64,000 nt of DNA, from positions 1,669,001-1,733,000 of the forward strand of contig NW_018344215.1 in assembly GCF_002099425.1 (NCBI RefSeq), in the 5' to 3' direction. The notes under the pieces were generated by a model that was given only the letters and a program-made list of their open reading frames with translations, was not told the origin of the DNA and ran no database searches. This DNA is from Phascolarctos cinereus (Eukaryota > Chordata > Mammalia > Diprotodontia > Phascolarctidae). Below are positions 1 to 10,418 of the stretch, piece after piece; positions within the stretch are counted from its first letter, which is position 1; every line of letters starts with the position of its first letter. The position numbers and the translations under genes are program-made.

Positions 1-62
1 AGAACCGCCCAGAATGAAGAGCTATTGGCCCTTTCCTTTGATTTAAGGTGAATTATAAAATC

Positions 63-300
63 AGGCAGCTAGGCAGCTCAGTGGATAGAGTACCAGGCCT
101 GGAGTCAGGAAGACTCAACTTGTTGAGTTCAAATCTGACTGCAGACACTTACTAAATATATGACCTTGGGCAAGTCACTTAATCCTGTTTGCCTCAGTTT
201 CCTCATGTGTAAAATGAATTGGAGAAATAAATGGCAAACTACTTCAAGAAAACCCCAAATGGGGTTATGAAGAATCAGCCATGACTGCAATGGTTCAGCA
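63..300 (+). repeat. RTE-tailed tRNA-derived SINE
   Basis: Head 'ggcagctaggcagctcagtggatagag', a tRNA-like B-box part 'gagttcaaatctgac', the shared core 'ctcagtttcctcat', and a tail with 'accccaaatgggg' and 'catgactg'. The tail resembles the 3' end of BovB/RTE LINEs, so mobilisation by an RTE is inferred. It ends in a short CAG run. Confidence 0.85.
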
Positions 301-579
301 GCAGCAGCAGCACCAGCATACTATAGTTCCAGAGCTGGAAAAGACTCCAGAGGCTATCTAGTCCAATACTGTCATTCTACTGATCATGACTTTGACAAGA
401 ATATCATCACAGTGGGTTACAATTTGGTCTAATCTTTTTGGACACACTTTGGAAGTTCTTCCCAGTGACTGCATCATCAATACTGTTTCTGCTCAAAAGT
501 ACAGTTCAAGGATCTTGTGGCAAAGCCATTGGATTGTCAGCAAAAAGCCAAAGCCCAAATTTATGTGCTCATTACTGTA

Positions 580-814
580 CTATAGAAGTTGTCATTCTGT
601 TGTTTCTGCCATATTTGACTCTTCATGACTCCATTTGGGGTTTTCTTTGCAAGATGCTGGAGTGGTTGGCCATTTCCTTCTCCAGCTCATTTTACAGATA
701 AGGAACTGAGGAGGCGAGCAGGATTAAGGGCCTTGCCCAGGATTACACAGCTAGTAAATATCAGGCTAGATTTGAACTTAGGAAGAGTTCCACCTAGCTG
801 ACCCTATAGAAGTT
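580..814 (-). repeat. RTE-tailed SINE with 11-bp target-site duplication
   Basis: Reverse complement of the RTE-tailed SINE, about 591-803: tail 'tgactccatttggggttttc' first, head 'cacctagctga' last. The 11-mer ctatagaagtt flanks it exactly at 580-590 and 804-814, marking the insertion boundaries and a fairly recent date. Confidence 0.9.
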
Positions 815-1737
815 TAAACCCCACTATCCAATCTACTACTTTTGGCTAAAGCATTAAGGACTGAGCATCTGAATGCTCAAAAATGTTCTTTCTTGCTCTG
901 GGCTTATGTTACTCAAGGGTTAGTCGTCTATCTCACTACCAGGCTCTTAAACTCCACTTTCATTGAATCTTTCCAACCAAGCCATAAAGAAACAAGTGAC
1001 ATACTAAAGCAAAGAACGGTTGCTTTAACAGAATGGCAACATAGGTAACAATGAAAATTTCTCTCCCCTACAATCATAAGTACATTTTACTATACATTCC
1101 AACAGCACTGGTGAGAGAAAGGAGAGGAAATGGGTATATAAGGGAACTTGAATTTCTATGCTGGAGTGCCAGCTAGAATAGCTCTTCATCTCTGAACCTG
1201 CCATTAGTTACTTTGCTGAAGAGTTGCTGATATCATCTGTTGGCTAGTTTCTTTGCTGAATTGTCTGCTGAGTTGCTACTGCCATTGGCAGCTTATCTGT
1301 TGAACTGAAGCTTTCAGGAAGTTCCAGCTCCCCTTCTTCTGCTTCAAAAAAAACCCAAAAAACCAAATGTATGTGTTAACAACTTTCTGTGAGTTAACTC
1401 ATAGACCCATGGCTATTTCAGCTCATTTGTGAGTCAGACCCACGGGCACATTTAGTCAGCATCTTTAAACTCTTTTTCATTGAGAATGCTTCTTCAGTGG
1501 GAACTTCCCCAGGCTTACTTCATATTTGAGTTTGAGTGAGAAAATTCCTTTAAAATCTTATAATACTTCCTGAAAACTATTATTAGGAATATACTGATCA
1601 ACTTGGAGTTTTACTTAGCAATAGTGTAGAGGTGGGGCAGATATGGTGACCTTTATTCTAAAGTTATAGATCTATTTAAATCATGGCCCCTCATGTGTCT
1701 CCAGAATGTTTCTGTTAAGATCCAAATGTATTACTTA
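815..1737. other. Intronic stretch, no feature recognised
   Basis: No gene or assignable repeat is visible. It contains loosely repeated 'gttgctg'/'tttgctgaa' phrases around 1200-1300 and an oligo(A)-rich spot near 1347. Frames of 60-70 codons look random. Confidence 0.4.
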
Positions 1738-1940
1738 AGAGGCAGTATCATGTGATGGGTAGAGTATTGGTCTTGGAGTTAGGAAAACCTAGGTTTAAAT
1801 CTTACCTAAGATACCTATTACTTATTTGGCCTTAGGCAGGTCACTTAAAATGTCTGTGCCTCAGTTTCCTCACAGATGAAAGAAGGGGATTGGATTTAAT
1901 GGTCTCAAAGGTATCTTCTAGCTCTAAACCTATGATCCTA
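1738..1940 (+). repeat. MIR3-type SINE
   Basis: Core 'cctcagtttcctcac' is followed by the MIR3/CR1-type 3' end: 'ggattggatttaatggtctc', then 'ttctagctctaaacctatgatcc'. Near full length. Confidence 0.8.
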
Positions 1941-2489
1941 TCACTTATGTTACTATAACTTGTTAGAATTAGAAAATTTCTATTAAGACCCACTGACAAT
2001 TCAAGTAAAAATATATATTAAATACTGCTTGTGTTCAAGGCATTGGGTACACAAAGATTATAAAATGAAATAAACTTTTCCCTTAAGGAATTTCTATTTT
2101 GTGTTACAATACTTTACCATATTTGCTATGTGACTTGAAGATCTCTTGCTGTTGCTGAAGTGGAGAAATAGCTTGGGCAAGACAGGCAAACATAATTAGT
2201 AAGAAAGGAGAGAGAAAGGTCTAGTAGGTTAAACATTGCACATGGAGGGCAGTGGAAGTCTCCAGGGTACTGAAGTGTAGGATGTGGAGATTGGGAGGGT
2301 AAGTAAGGGGAAAGGCAAGAGGGCACCTACTTAATAACAGACTTTATCTACTGATTTTTTGTTGTTGTTGTTGTTACTAGGGTTATATCCTCAGGCACTT
2401 TGTGTCTCTCTGGGAGCAGAACTGGAAAGGTGAATTCAATAGTGTGGTGTCTGGCTTTGTACAGGTTAGACATTTTTAAAGAGGCTTCT
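1941..2489. other. Intronic stretch, no feature recognised
   Basis: Nothing assignable except a weak fragment near 2030-2100 and a short (TTG)n run at about 2359-2376. Confidence 0.35.
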
Positions 2490-2585
2490 CTAGAATCATT
2501 GAATTTTAGAGCTATAAGGGGCCTTTGAGACAGTCTAGTCCAGTAATTTTCATTTCACTAATGAAGAAACTAGAGTTCAGTAACT
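2490..2585 (-). repeat. MIR3 3' fragment
   Basis: 'gaattttagagctataaggg' and 'cagtctagtcc', then 'atgaagaaactagagttcag', is the reverse complement of a MIR3 3' end. Confidence 0.7.
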
Positions 2586-2971
2586 AAGAAGTTACTTATC
2601 TTGTGAATATTGTGACCTTCTACTGTGTATTCTGTAAACTCCCTATGGTATACCTCATCTCTACTCTGTCTTTCTGTCTTCTCCAGTTTTACAGGAAGAA
2701 GTGGCTCTACTCCCGTTTGCTTCTCTGTCTCAGCTCTTGATTCTATCCTTCCTTTGCAGAAACTCACACTATAATTCCCCTCCTCTTCCACTTGTGTTAG
2801 TCTTTAATGTTTACATTTCTACTGACTTATGGAATCACTGACTAAAATCGTAGTTCATATCTCATATTCTCACTCTTCAATTTTTATCAGAACATTTTCT
2901 TTATCAGTGTAGGGAAATTCTGGTGAGGAAACTTCCTTTTTCAAAATAGATTGGCACCTGCTATACAACTT
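2586..2971. other. Intronic stretch, no feature recognised
   Basis: No assignable repeat or gene; mildly CT-rich sequence at 2640-2790. Confidence 0.35.
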
Positions 2972-3222
2972 GAAGTAGCTAGGTGGTGCCATATTGCACA
3001 GAGTTCCAGGCCTGGAGTCAGGAAGATTTATCTTCCTGAATTCAAATATGGCCTCAGAGACTTACTAGCTGTGAGAACCTGGACAAGTCACCTAATTTTC
3101 TTTCCTCATCTGAAAAATGAGCTGGAGAAGAAATGGCAAATCACTCCAGTATCTTTATCAAGAAAACCCCAACGGGGGTCACAAAGAGCTGGACGTGACT
3201 GAAAACAACTGAAAGCCAACAA
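2972..3222 (+). repeat. RTE-tailed SINE
   Basis: Head 'agtagctaggtggtgcc', 'ggcctggagtcaggaagat', tail 'aatggcaaatcactccagta' and 'gggggtcacaaagagctgga'. Full length, diverged. Confidence 0.85.
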
Positions 3223-3239
3223 TAAATGTGACTTACAGT

Positions 3240-3382
3240 CTTAGAGAGCTGCCTAGGGCACTAAGAAGTTCAGGCCCTTGTCCAAGGTCAAATAGACAAT
3301 ATGAACCAGAAGCAGGATTTGCATCTCAGTCTTCCTAACTCTGATGCTAGCCCTCTATCTGCTCAGCCATGCTGCCTCTCAT
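3240..3382 (-). repeat. MIR-family SINE
   Basis: Reverse-complement signature 'cttgtccaaggtcaaatag', 'gcaggatttgcatctcagtc', ending 'agccatgctgcctctc'. Confidence 0.7.
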
Positions 3383-3922
3383 CTTTAACCTTCTTCAATA
3401 AAATGGCTCCAGCCACATAGTTGCTTGACTTTTATTTGCTGTGTGCCTTGTGCCAAACAGTGGTTTCTACTTGGAGGTCCATGTAGAGAAAGGGGAAGTT
3501 GATGATGATCATAATGAGTTAAAGAAGAAGCTGACACTCTAAGTATGTCACTTTCAGGAAGCACATAAGTTTCTCTACTTTCACTTATTCTTAGGATGAA
3601 TGGTGAAGCTTTAAAATAAATAACAACGCTTAAGTCAGCGACAAGAGCGAAAAGTGTGGGCCCAAGAGGTGATCCAGGAGGCATGGTGGCATGATGAATA
3701 GGTCTATAAAGGTGCAAGCAAGATTGATTAAGTCTTTTTATAAGACTGCTCAATTTCAGCTCTGTAGTAGCACATTTGGAACTTTAAAAGAAATGCCAAA
3801 GATCAGGAAACATACAAACACATTCATTGTACTCAGAAGCATTCTAACTTTAGAAATCTATTCCTATTCCTTTTCATTGTTTTAACTTATAAAACTTTCC
3901 CAAAGGCAGATAAAATGGCCAG
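3383..3922. other. Intronic stretch, no feature recognised
   Basis: No assignable repeat. A 122-codon frame on the minus strand has no recognisable domain and reads like chance. Confidence 0.4.
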
Positions 3923-4122
3923 CACTGTAGCCTAGTGTATGTAGTTCTCGACTTAGAGTCAGAAAGACCTGAATTCAAATCCTGCCTCAGGATACTACTG
4001 TGTGATCCTGAGCAATACACTTAACCTTTTTGAGCCTCAGTTTCCTCATTGGTAAAATTAAAGGGGGTAGACTTGATGAGTTTTAATGACACTTCCAACT
4101 CTAAATCTGTGTTCTATGAAAA
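3923..4122 (+). repeat. MIR3-type SINE
   Basis: 'agtcagaaagacctgaattc', 'cctcagtttcctcattggta' and a CR1-like end 'ggtagacttgatgag' then 'cttccaactctaaatctgtg'. Confidence 0.8.
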
Positions 4123-4219
4123 TTTGGGACAAGAGCATGAGATCTGAATAGAATGAACATGGAATCATTCCTCTTAGCTCAGGATGTCATGTGATTTAAG
4201 GGCATCGAGGTCAGGGTAT

Positions 4220-4345
4220 GATGTAGTAGAGTAGGAATAGGACTAGACAAGGAAGCAGGAGAGAGGGTTCAAATACTGCACCTTGCTAGCTGTGACTATG
4301 GGCAGGGCACCTCAACTCTCTGATTCTTCATTTCTTTGTCTACAT
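4220..4345 (+). repeat. Diverged MIR fragment
   Basis: 'gagggttcaaatactgcacc', 'gctagctgtgactatgggca' and 'ctctgattcttcatttc' follow MIR order with poor conservation. Confidence 0.5.
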
Positions 4346-4421
4346 TTTGACATCATTGTGTGAAGGATATGTGAGAACATCAGGGTGTGAAATCCTGGTG
4401 CCCTATTAAGTGCCTAATGAA

Positions 4422-5052
4422 CCCTTCCTTCCTTCCTTCCTCCCTTCCTTCCTTCCTCCCTCCTTCTTCCTTCCTTCCTTCCTTCCTTCCTTCCTTCCTC
4501 CTTCCTTCCTTCCTTCCTTCCTTCCTTCCTCCTTCCTTCCTCCTTCCTCCTTCCTTCCTCCTTCCTCCTCCTTCCTTCCTCCCTTCCTCCTTCCTTCCTC
4601 CTTCCTCCTTCCTCCCTTCCTCCCTCCCTCCTCCCTTCCTTCCTTCTCCCTCCTTCCTCCCTCCCTTCCTCCCTTCCTTCCTCCCTTCCTTCCTTCCCTT
4701 CCTCCCTTCCTCCCTCCTTCCTCCCTTCCTCCCTTCCTTCCTTCCTCCTCCTCCCTTCCTCCCTTCCTTCCTCCCTTCCTTCCTCCCTTCCTTCCTTCCT
4801 TCCTCCTTCCTCCTTCCTCCCTTCCTTCCTCCTTCCTCCCTTCCTTCCTTCCTCCCTCCCCCCTCCTTCCTTCCCCTTCCTCCTCCCTCCCTCCCTCCCT
4901 CCTCCCTTCCTTCCTCCTTCCTCCTTCCTCCCCTCCCTTCCTTCCTTCCTTCCTTCCTTCCTTCCTTCCTTCCTTCCTTCCTTCCTTTCCTTCCTTCCTT
5001 CCTTCCTTCCTTCCTTCCTTCCTTCCTTCCTTCCTTCCTTCCTTCTCCTCCC
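4422..5052. repeat. (TTCC)n / (CTTCC)n polypyrimidine mosaic, about 631 bp
   Basis: An almost uninterrupted pyrimidine tract on the plus strand. Both flanks are clean TTCC tetramers, with the right flank about 120 bp nearly perfect. The middle (about 4560-4920) is a mosaic of CTTCC, CCTCC and CCCTCC variants. All frames crossing it translate to Pro/Ser/Phe/Leu or Lys/Glu/Gly/Arg repeats and are not genes. Confidence 0.98.
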
Positions 5053-5221
5053 ATAGCTAATCAGCTTATCAAGAACTTAGTGACTGAAGTCCTAGAAAGT
5101 TACCCGAGGCCAGTAGAGGTTAGGTCCCTTAGTTCTTAAGTCACACAAAAGGGATTTCAATCAAAGCCTTGCTCACTCCAAGCCCTGAACTCTACCTACT
5201 ATGCCACACGACCTCCGTGAA

Positions 5222-5422
5222 TTTATAAGATCATAGCTTTACAGTTGGATGAGAGCTCAAAAGTGATCCAGTCTAAACTCTCATTTACAAAGGGGACCTG
5301 AGGCCCACATAGGTGGGCTAATTTGTCCAAGGTTACACAGGTGGCAAGGGGTAGGGTTGGCTTGGAAGCTGGTTCTTTCTGATGCAAATCCAGAGCTCTT
5401 TCTTCTTTCTAAATTGCCTCTC
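5222..5422 (-). repeat. MIR/MIR3 SINE
   Basis: 'agatcatagctttacagttg', 'ggggacctgaggcccacata', 'tccaaggttacacaggtggc', ending 'attgcctctc'. Confidence 0.7.
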
Positions 5423-5514
5423 CTCATGATAATGATGTTTATAATTTTATCCTGGCCCAATATTTTCTCAGTAAGTGGAAACTCCTTTCTCAGTTACAGA
5501 CTAACAAATCATCT

Positions 5515-5622
5515 GTGACTTAGAGAGTTTGAGAGTTTCCTGAAAAGCTGAGGCAGAAGCAGGACCTGAACCCCAGGTCTTCCTGTCTCCAAATCCAGCT
5601 CTGGTCCTCATGGCACACGGCC
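5515..5622 (-). repeat. MIR fragment
   Basis: 'gaggcagaagcaggacctga' and 'ccccaggtcttcctgtctcc' match the reverse complement of the MIR tRNA-like half. Confidence 0.55.
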
Positions 5623-5647
5623 TGGACAATATTTTATTGTTAATAGC

Positions 5648-5916
5648 AAATCACCATGATACAGACAGCTGGATGGTGCAATGGATAGAGCACTGAGCCT
5701 GGAGTCGGGAAGACCTCAGTTCAAATCTGGCTTCAGACACTTACTGGTGGTATGACCCTGCACAAGTCATTTAACCCCATTTACCTCAGTTTCCTCATTT
5801 GTAAAATGAGCTGGAGAAGGAAATGGTAAATCACTCCAGTATCTCTGCCAAGAAAATCCCAAATGGGGTCATGGGAGAGTTGGACAGGACTGAAAAAATG
5901 ACAAAAATCACTATGA
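5648..5916 (+). repeat. RTE-tailed SINE with target-site duplication
   Basis: Full-length SINE at about 5661-5904 with all diagnostic blocks. It is flanked by aaatcaccatga (5648-5659) and aaatcactatga (5905-5916), a 12-bp duplication with one mismatch. Confidence 0.9.
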
Positions 5917-6514
5917 AGTGATGAACCTTGAATGTTTGTTTCATCTTTTACTCCACGCTACCTTCTCTCCACAATTCACTTTAGTGTCCTTATGGAGATG
6001 TTAAACTTCCATGCCATTGGGGTGGCATGGATCAGTCAGGCTTGAACTTGTATGTCTCCAGTTTCTCCCGTCCAGATGAAGCCAGGGCATGCAATTTCTT
6101 GGTATTCTGACACTTCTGGGAGTGGAGCAAACATATTTACATATGGCAGCTGGCACTGTTCTTGGATGTAACCTGGATGAGTTGGACAGCAGAGGGTGCC
6201 ATTGGATCTCCAGTTGGATGTTACAGCCTCCCCCAAATCCATATTTAACAGTGAGCAGAATGCGAAGAATGCTGTCTCTGCTAAGATTGGAGACTATTTA
6301 TGGAAGTGTAGGAAAGATAAAGTGAGCAGAAGAAATGCAGACATAAAATCCAGAAACTGATAGCTACTTTTACAAATATGCAGCAATTTGCCTGGTGTGG
6401 GCTTTGTGAAGGGCAAGTTCAAATGTAAATGAGAAATGATTTATACTTCAGGGGCTCTCATCATTATTTTTTATTGGCTATTGGAAACATGAAGTAGATG
6501 CATTTTCTAAATTT
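5917..6514. other. Intronic stretch without assigned repeats
   Basis: No gene seen. It contains a CTCF-like motif at 6187-6199, listed separately. Confidence 0.4.
6187..6199 (+). promoter_or_regulatory. CTCF-like core motif
   Basis: cagcagagggtgc fits the CTCF core (C-A-G-C/T-A-G-R-K-G-G-C/T). The match is to the motif only; occupancy is unknown. Confidence 0.3.
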
Positions 6515-6645
6515 AGCTGAGTGTAAAATGGGGGTAATCATAGTTCCTACCTTACAGGGTTGTTGTGAGGATCAGTGAGATGATATTTGTAAAGTGCTTA
6601 GCACAGTGCCTGACACATAGTAGGTACTTAGTGAAATGCTTATTC
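6515..6645 (+). repeat. MIR 3' half
   Basis: 'gtaaaatgggggtaatcata', 'agggttgttgtgaggatcag' and 'gcttagcacagtgcctgaca' in MIR order; the 5' half is missing. Confidence 0.85.
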
Positions 6646-8064
6646 TCTCTCCTCCCTATACTGAATAAAAATGTATATGTCCAAAAATACCAAGAGAAAG
6701 TATTGTTTGTTTGTTTTGCATTATGGCATGAGGTGACTGTTTCAAAGAACTTTTATTCTAATGGATAAAAGCAAAGATATTGGAAAGAAGTGGCCAGGGA
6801 GGATAAGTGGGGCTATATAGGGGTAGCTTGACATACGCCATCCAGGAACAATGGCAGTGTTCATTGATTCCAGAGCTGGAGGGCTCAATTCTGGCAATGA
6901 GGAGTTTATCTAGGAACTGGGATTGAGGTGGCTGCAGATTCAGAAGTGTTCTCAGAGTGTTCTTAGAGAGGCAGTCACCAATTAGAAGGCAGGGCTGGTG
7001 AGGAAGGTCCTCTAGGGTTGGGTGTGCATTGTGGTTGAGATTGCAGAGGAGTGGTCAGAGAGGAGAGGGCCTCTCTAAGTTTAGGCAGGAAGCCTTCTTG
7101 GATGACCTGAAGTTTATTGCTTTGGAGTCTGGGGAAAATGAAAATTGCTTTACTGCTAATATTCAGGGCAAAATACTTGGCCGGGTGAGTGAAAAGCCTG
7201 GGAAAATGTAAGGCTGCTGGTGGGGTAGCCACCCCCAGAGAAGGGATCAGGGTGGGGCTCAGCTGGGGAAGGGAGGGCTGGGGAAAGGAAGTGCTTCCTC
7301 TTTTAACTAGCTATCATTTTTTCTGTTTTATTATTATGAAGTTGACATATGGCAAAGAACATGAACATTTCTTTATCCAAAGAACAGAAAGAGGATTGTA
7401 CGACAGTGTCTCTATTATGTACTGCTTGCTTTTTAAGAAGTATATGTTAAATTAAACATAGAATTAGCTAGGTTTTTTTCCTTATTAGGTATTAAGCTTA
7501 ATTGTTTCTCTCAGCTGAAGGAATATGAGCTGTCAGTGCCTTCTATGTTTCAGCACCTCATTACTTCACCCTACTCTCAGCTCTGCTTGGGGGTTCTACC
7601 AAGTTGGAAAGGCAGACAATTCTGGCCAAGCAATAGAACATTGTTCCAAGATTAGCCTAGCAAAGTGCAAAAGAGCTCATCTATAGAAGCTTGGCCAGCA
7701 GGGAACTCTTTTTATTTTTTTTTGCCACAATAATTCATGGAACCATCTTCTAGAGTATAAAGGGACCGGGCTTCTTCTCGACAGATTTCCCCTGAAAGTA
7801 AAGAAGTAGCAGATGAGACATTGCAGGTATGCTTTCCAGAGCTCATTCTTGCCTGTCAGCACTGGGTGAATCACCCGACCTCTGATGAGCTTGTCACCAG
7901 AATAATAACTCAAATGCATTTGTGGACGATGCTGCAGGCTTGGAAAACCCTCCTCACGGCAGTCTTCTGAGTGGGATGCCCCTGGGTTGTTGAGGCCCAT
8001 GCTAGTGGAACCTTAACTCCGCTAGTCCCAGCTGACTCTCAGCTTGCAGGCTTGATTGCTAGTG
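6646..8064. other. Repeat-poor intronic stretch
   Basis: No SINE or LINE recognised by eye over 1.4 kb. Frames up to 107 codons exist on both strands (for example 7677-8000 minus) but none carries a recognisable motif. Confidence 0.4.
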
Positions 8065-8175
8065 GCCCTAGGGGTTAAGTGACTTTCCCAGGGTTTCACA
8101 GTCAGTATGGAACAAAGGCAGGACTTGAATCCACATTCTGGCTCCAAGTTTAGCCAAGCTGGTCTAGGCTGCTGA
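8065..8175 (-). repeat. MIR fragment
   Basis: 'aggggttaagtgactttccc', 'agggtttcacagtcagta', 'ggcaggacttgaatccacat'. Confidence 0.7.
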
Positions 8176-8879
8176 GCTTAGTCTAACTGATCATCAGTTA
8201 TCTAAGGACCAAACTGGTGTAGTTTAGAGAGCCCTTTGAGAAGACTGAGTCACCAGCAGCTGACAAAGGCCATGTTGTAAAACCTTTCAATCTGCACCAG
8301 TAGGGGGCACACTACCACTGACAAAATCGTGCGTGCTTGAAGCCAGGGCTCTCCTAGAGACACTCTTTTGCAAGTAAAAGGCAGTAAACTAATATTTTAA
8401 TGAATACAGCGTTTTAGCTGACATCTCCTGATGAACAACATAGTCTTAAAAAAGAAAAAAAAACCCTGAAAATTTGCCTGTTACTTTTCTTTCACTCAAG
8501 CATGATTTATTGCTTTGACACACCATGAGTTAGCCACTTGCAAAAGACTGCAAAGGAATGTGACTTTTTGATGTGTGATGCCTGGCATTTCCTGGGAGGA
8601 TTTTACACTGAGGTCCAGTAATAACTTCTCATCATTTTGTGTTGTGGGATATAGGCATTAATTCTAACTGATATTAGTCATGACACTAATGTGGTTTTCA
8701 GCTCTAAGCCTATTAGCAATTATGGGATGGAGTACTCAGCGTGTCCTTGTCTCTGCTGAGAGGGGGTTTCCCCCTGTACTTGACAGCTTAGGGTTTTTCT
8801 TTTTCCCCATGTAGACTTGAACTATTCTAAGGAAACTGCAAAGTTCCCTAGTGAAACTCCCATCAAATTGGATATCAGC
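8176..8879. other. Repeat-poor intronic stretch
   Basis: No transposon recognised. It includes the CTCF-like site at 8297-8310 and a short A-run near 8450. Confidence 0.4.
8297..8310 (+). promoter_or_regulatory. Strong CTCF-like core motif
   Basis: ccagtagggggcac is a close match to the CTCF core (CCASYAGRKGGCR) in forward orientation, in a repeat-poor stretch 9.7 kb upstream of the PRKG1-beta start codon. Confidence 0.45.
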
Positions 8880-9035
8880 CACATCAGAGCTGGAAGAAAT
8901 CACAGAAGCCACCCTTCCCCATTCAACCCCTTATTTCACAGATGAAGAAACTTAGGGACTTCAAGTGATTTGCCCCAGGTCAGAAGTAATTAATATAAAG
9001 TGTAGGGTTTGATCTGAGGTCCTCTGACTACAGAA
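8880..9035 (-). repeat. MIR3 SINE
   Basis: 'acatcagagctggaagaaat', 'cacagatgaagaaactta', 'gtttgatctgaggtcctc'. Confidence 0.65.
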
Positions 9036-9116
9036 AAACCCCCCCAACAGAAAAACTATCGACTTGCCTGTAGAATACAGGCATAACTGGAGCAGGAATT
9101 TCTGAGCCTGGTCCAG

Positions 9117-9235
9117 CCAGTGGAATGTAAGCTTCTTGAGGTCAAGAGCTATTTTGTTTTTACGTTTATATTCACAGCAACCTAGCACAGTGGCTGCTTT
9201 GGCTTAATGGTGCTTAATAAATTCTTAATAAATTC
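9117..9235 (+). repeat. L2 LINE 3' end
   Basis: 'gaatgtaagcttcttgaggt', 'cctagcacagtggc' and 'tgcttaataaattctta' form the typical L2 3' terminus; AT-rich sequence follows to 9280. Confidence 0.75.
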
Positions 9236-9295
9236 TTATTTTATTAAATTTATTAAATTAAATTTAAAAGAAGTCAATATTCTTTAGTTAACAGA

Positions 9296-9545
9296 AAGCA
9301 CACACACGTGTATATACATATATACATATATTTACGTATATATGTATATACATATATACATATATACATATATTTACATATATACATATTTGAACCCATA
9401 CATATATACATGGACACAGGCATATACCACACACATACATGGTGCTTATATACACATGTGGATATATACATACGCATACACATATACATGCATATGCATA
9501 CACACATATATAATGCATGTATATATGTATGTATGCCTGTGTGCA
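9296..9545. repeat. (TATACA)n / (CA)n cryptic microsatellite
   Basis: Alternating purine-pyrimidine sequence made of tatacatatatacata, cacaca and tatgta units over 250 bp. It gives overlapping Ile/Tyr/Met/His-rich frames on both strands that are not genes. Confidence 0.95.
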
Positions 9546-9924
9546 TAAGATCCCTTTTCAATTTCTATTCTGTTACTGTAATTTCACTGTCTTTGACCAC
9601 AAACATTAGGAGACAGGATGAGATGGCTTATTCCAGGCCTGTATAACTTGTGGCTGCAGGCCACTCCCAGCCCTCAGGGCACTGGCAGTAGCCGAACCAT
9701 TTCTTCTACATTCCTCTACCTACAAAGGATATTTTCCTCTATATTTTTTGGGGCAGCCCAAAATCCTTTGGCAGCCAAGTTGTGCAGGCCTGATTTGTTC
9801 TAGAACAGATCTGGAGAATTCTAGAATTGAAAGAGACTTCAATAGAATGCTTCCTTGTGGAAGCATTTTCATATTGGCAAATATAAGAATAACTTGACTT
9901 TGCCCCTTTTAAAAACCTGTGAGC
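9546..9924. other. Intronic stretch, no feature recognised
   Basis: Nothing assignable; a 61-codon frame at 9618-9803 has no motif. Confidence 0.35.
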
Positions 9925-10035
9925 AATGTACAGGATAGACCACTGGACTTGGAGTCAAGAAGGTCTGGGTTCAGATCCTGACTTTGACATTTCCTAGTGA
10001 TAGAACCTTGAGCAAATCACCTTTCTGGACTTCGG
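9925..10035 (+). repeat. MIR 5' half
   Basis: 'ccactggacttggagtcaag', 'tctgggttcagatcctgac' and 'accttgagcaaatcac'. Confidence 0.7.
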
Positions 10036-10246
10036 GAAGCTTCTTTACATTTATCCTCTAAATTATACGTAGGTTTTGATCTGAGTTGTGAGATAAATGA
10101 AAAACCTGAGAGGCAGTTTCTGGGTATTAATAATCAATTTATTAATTGGGCTAGCTAATAATCAATAAATTGATGGTCAGTGGTTTCTCTCAATAAACAA
10201 AGACAAAACCCCATATGGAGAGCCTTGAATGATTAAATACTTTTGG

Positions 10247-10418
10247 AAAAGGAGGTTCTGGGGCAGCTAGGTGGAGAAGTGCATAGAGTTCTAGCCTTGG
10301 AGTTAGGAGGACCCGAGTTCAAACCTGGCCTCAGACACCTGACACTTAATTAGCTGTGTGACCCTGAGCAAATCACCTAACCCTGATTGCCTCATTAAAA
10401 AAAAAAAAAAGGAGGTTC
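10247..10418 (+). repeat. WSINE1-like SINE with 12-bp target-site duplication
   Basis: The element (about 10259-10406) has head 'ggcagctaggtggagaag', 'gaggacccgagttcaaacct', and ends 'ctgattgcctcatt' plus oligo(A), with no MIR or RTE tail. aaaaggaggttc flanks it at 10247-10258 and 10407-10418. This short form is the type I recall from Australian marsupials. Confidence 0.85.

Noticed and set aside
297-312. CAG repeat as a possible expansion locus
   Set aside because: Short oligo(CAG) at the 3' end of a SINE, a common tail variant rather than a gene-associated repeat.
4380-5139. Three 216-250 codon frames on both strands
   Set aside because: They translate the TTCC tract into Pro/Ser/Leu/Phe or Lys/Glu/Gly/Arg repeats; frame openness is a by-product of the tetramer repeat.
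9274-9646. Overlapping frames on both strands, up to 112 codons
   Set aside because: All are translations of the TATACA/CA microsatellite.
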